Source: JAVVFH01 sp032250585
Lineage (GTDB): Bacteria > Pseudomonadota > Gammaproteobacteria > Xanthomonadales > SZUA-36
Assembly (NCBI GenBank): GCA_032250585.1
Contig: JAVVFH010000218.1
Location: 1 to 5,979 of the forward strand
Reading direction: 5' to 3'
Length of the DNA stretch: 5,979 nucleotides
The translations under genes and the position numbers were made by a program. Positions 5,254 through 5,979 of the stretch are shown piece after piece. Under the pieces are notes generated by a model, which saw nothing but the letters and a program-made list of their open reading frames with translations, made no database searches and was not told the origin of the DNA. Positions within the stretch are counted from its first letter, which is position 1; each line of letters begins with the position of its first letter.

Positions 5254-5979
5254 TTACAGCTCTTCCGATGCCGGTGAAAGCCGCTCCAGCAGTTCTTCGG
5301 CTGCGGCCAGGCGCGGTTCCGGTTCGTCGATCTGCCGCAGGATCCGGAGTTTGTGCGGTCCCGACATACGGTAATCGGAGCTGCACTCGCGGACAAGGCG
5401 AATGACGGCGGCCGGATCGGCCCGCGTGTCGGCCGCGAACTCCAGCCGCCCCCCCTGCGGCCCAAAATCGAGCCGCGTGAGGCCCAGCTGTTCCGCCTGC
5501 TGGCGCAAGGCGGCGAGCGCGAACAGGTTTTTCACGGCCGGCGGCAGCAGGCCGAAGCGGTCGATCATCTCGACCTGCAGTTCGCGCAGGCCGTTGGCGT
5601 CGCGGGCGCTGGCGATGCGCTTGTAGAGGGTCAGCCGGGCCTGCACGTCCGGCAGGTAGCTGTCGGGTATCAGCGCCGGCAGGTGCAGATCAATGTCGAT
5701 GCCGCGGTGCAGCGGCGTGTCCAGCGCCGGTTCCTCGCCACGTTTCAGGGCCTCGACAGCGCGTGCGAGCATGTCGCTGTAGAGGCTGAAGCCCACCTGG
5801 TGGATCTGCCCGCTCTGTTCGGCGCCCAGCAGTTCGCCGGCGCCCCGGATCTCGAGAGAACCGGACCCTTCAACGTCGAACAGGGTGCGCACGAGATCGT
5901 TGAGAACAAACGATTCCTTGGCGCCGATGGCGACCCGCACGGCCATGAAATCGCTCGTTCCATCGGCACCGCTGGGCGT
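5254..5979 (-). CDS. mfd: Transcription-repair coupling factor Mfd, C-terminal fragment with anomalous upstream segment
   Basis: From about 5856 leftwards the product is clearly Mfd. It opens LEIRGAGELLGAEQSGQIHQVGF..., the conserved stretch at the end of the translocase module. The C-terminal regulatory (TRCF/D7) domain follows, with LPALIPDSYLPDVQARL, LYKRIASA and EMIDRFGLLPPAVKNL. That leaves about 199 residues to the end, close to the length of this part in E. coli Mfd. Mfd removes stalled RNA polymerase and recruits UvrA. The 41 codons upstream (5979-5857) remain open and in frame but do not encode the expected family sequence; the GAGFTLATHD stretch that normally precedes LEIRGAGELLG is absent. 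The visible ATG at 5946 is internal to this foreign-looking segment and is not the true start of Mfd. csiV follows after 6 nt. Whether the upstream part belongs to this gene is uncertain. Confidence 0.85.
   Translation of the reverse strand, partial: TPSGADGTSDFMAVRVAIGAKESFVLNDLVRTLFDVEGSGSLEIRGAGELLGAEQSGQIHQVGFSLYSDMLARAVEALKRGEEPALDTPLHRGIDIDLHLPALIPDSYLPDVQARLTLYKRIASARDANGLRELQVEMIDRFGLLPPAVKNLFALAALRQQAEQLGLTRLDFGPQGGRLEFAADTRADPAAVIRLVRECSSDYRMSGPHKLRILRQIDEPEPRLAAAEELLERLSPASEEL
5857..5979 (-). other. In-frame sequence of unknown origin fused to the Mfd C-terminus
   Basis: The 41 codons (starting TPSGADGTSDF, ending FDVEGSGS) show ordinary coding character: by hand count about 71% GC at third positions in this frame, against about 83% in the next 42 codons of Mfd. 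I do not recognise the protein. None of the three minus frames restores the missing Mfd residues, so a simple frameshift is not the explanation. It could be a contig-end chimera, a real recombination joint, or a divergent lineage-specific segment. Confidence 0.5.

Overview
The window is GC-rich, and every gene I can support lies on the minus strand, so transcription runs from the right edge to the left. The mfd-csiV pair at the right, the high GC and a SFPRRRES-type intergenic repeat suggest a GC-rich gammaproteobacterium. I cannot name the genus from this sequence alone.

Layout in the direction of transcription: (1) 5979-5254, the C-terminal end of the transcription-repair coupling factor Mfd. 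The part visible upstream of about 5856 does not look like Mfd, although the frame stays open. (2) 5247-4318, a CsiV-family periplasmic protein starting 6 nt after mfd. It has an extremely AT-rich signal-peptide segment and an acidic low-complexity linker. (3) 4317-4064, the only substantial intergenic gap. It holds a small MITE-like element built of nested inverted repeats and flanked by an 11-bp near-identical direct repeat, one copy of which covers the csiV stop codon. (4) 4063-1286, an exported two-repeat M16 (pitrilysin-type) zinc metalloprotease. (5) 1260-877, a 127-residue membrane protein with three or four hydrophobic spans. (6) 877 to the left edge, a two-TM potassium channel with a cytosolic NAD-binding TrkA-N/RCK domain, cut by the window end.

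Genes 4-6 look like one operon. The gap between protease and small membrane protein is 25 nt with a clear ribosome binding site. The small membrane protein and the channel overlap in a TGATG stop/start, which suggests translational coupling and perhaps a physical or functional partnership. mfd and csiV form a second tight unit. The MITE-like element sits between the two units.

The items most worth a second look are the break in Mfd homology near the right edge (chimeric assembly or real rearrangement), the coupled small-membrane-protein/channel pair, and the nested inverted-repeat element at the csiV 3' end. I see no defence system, CRISPR array, RNA gene, phage gene or transposase.
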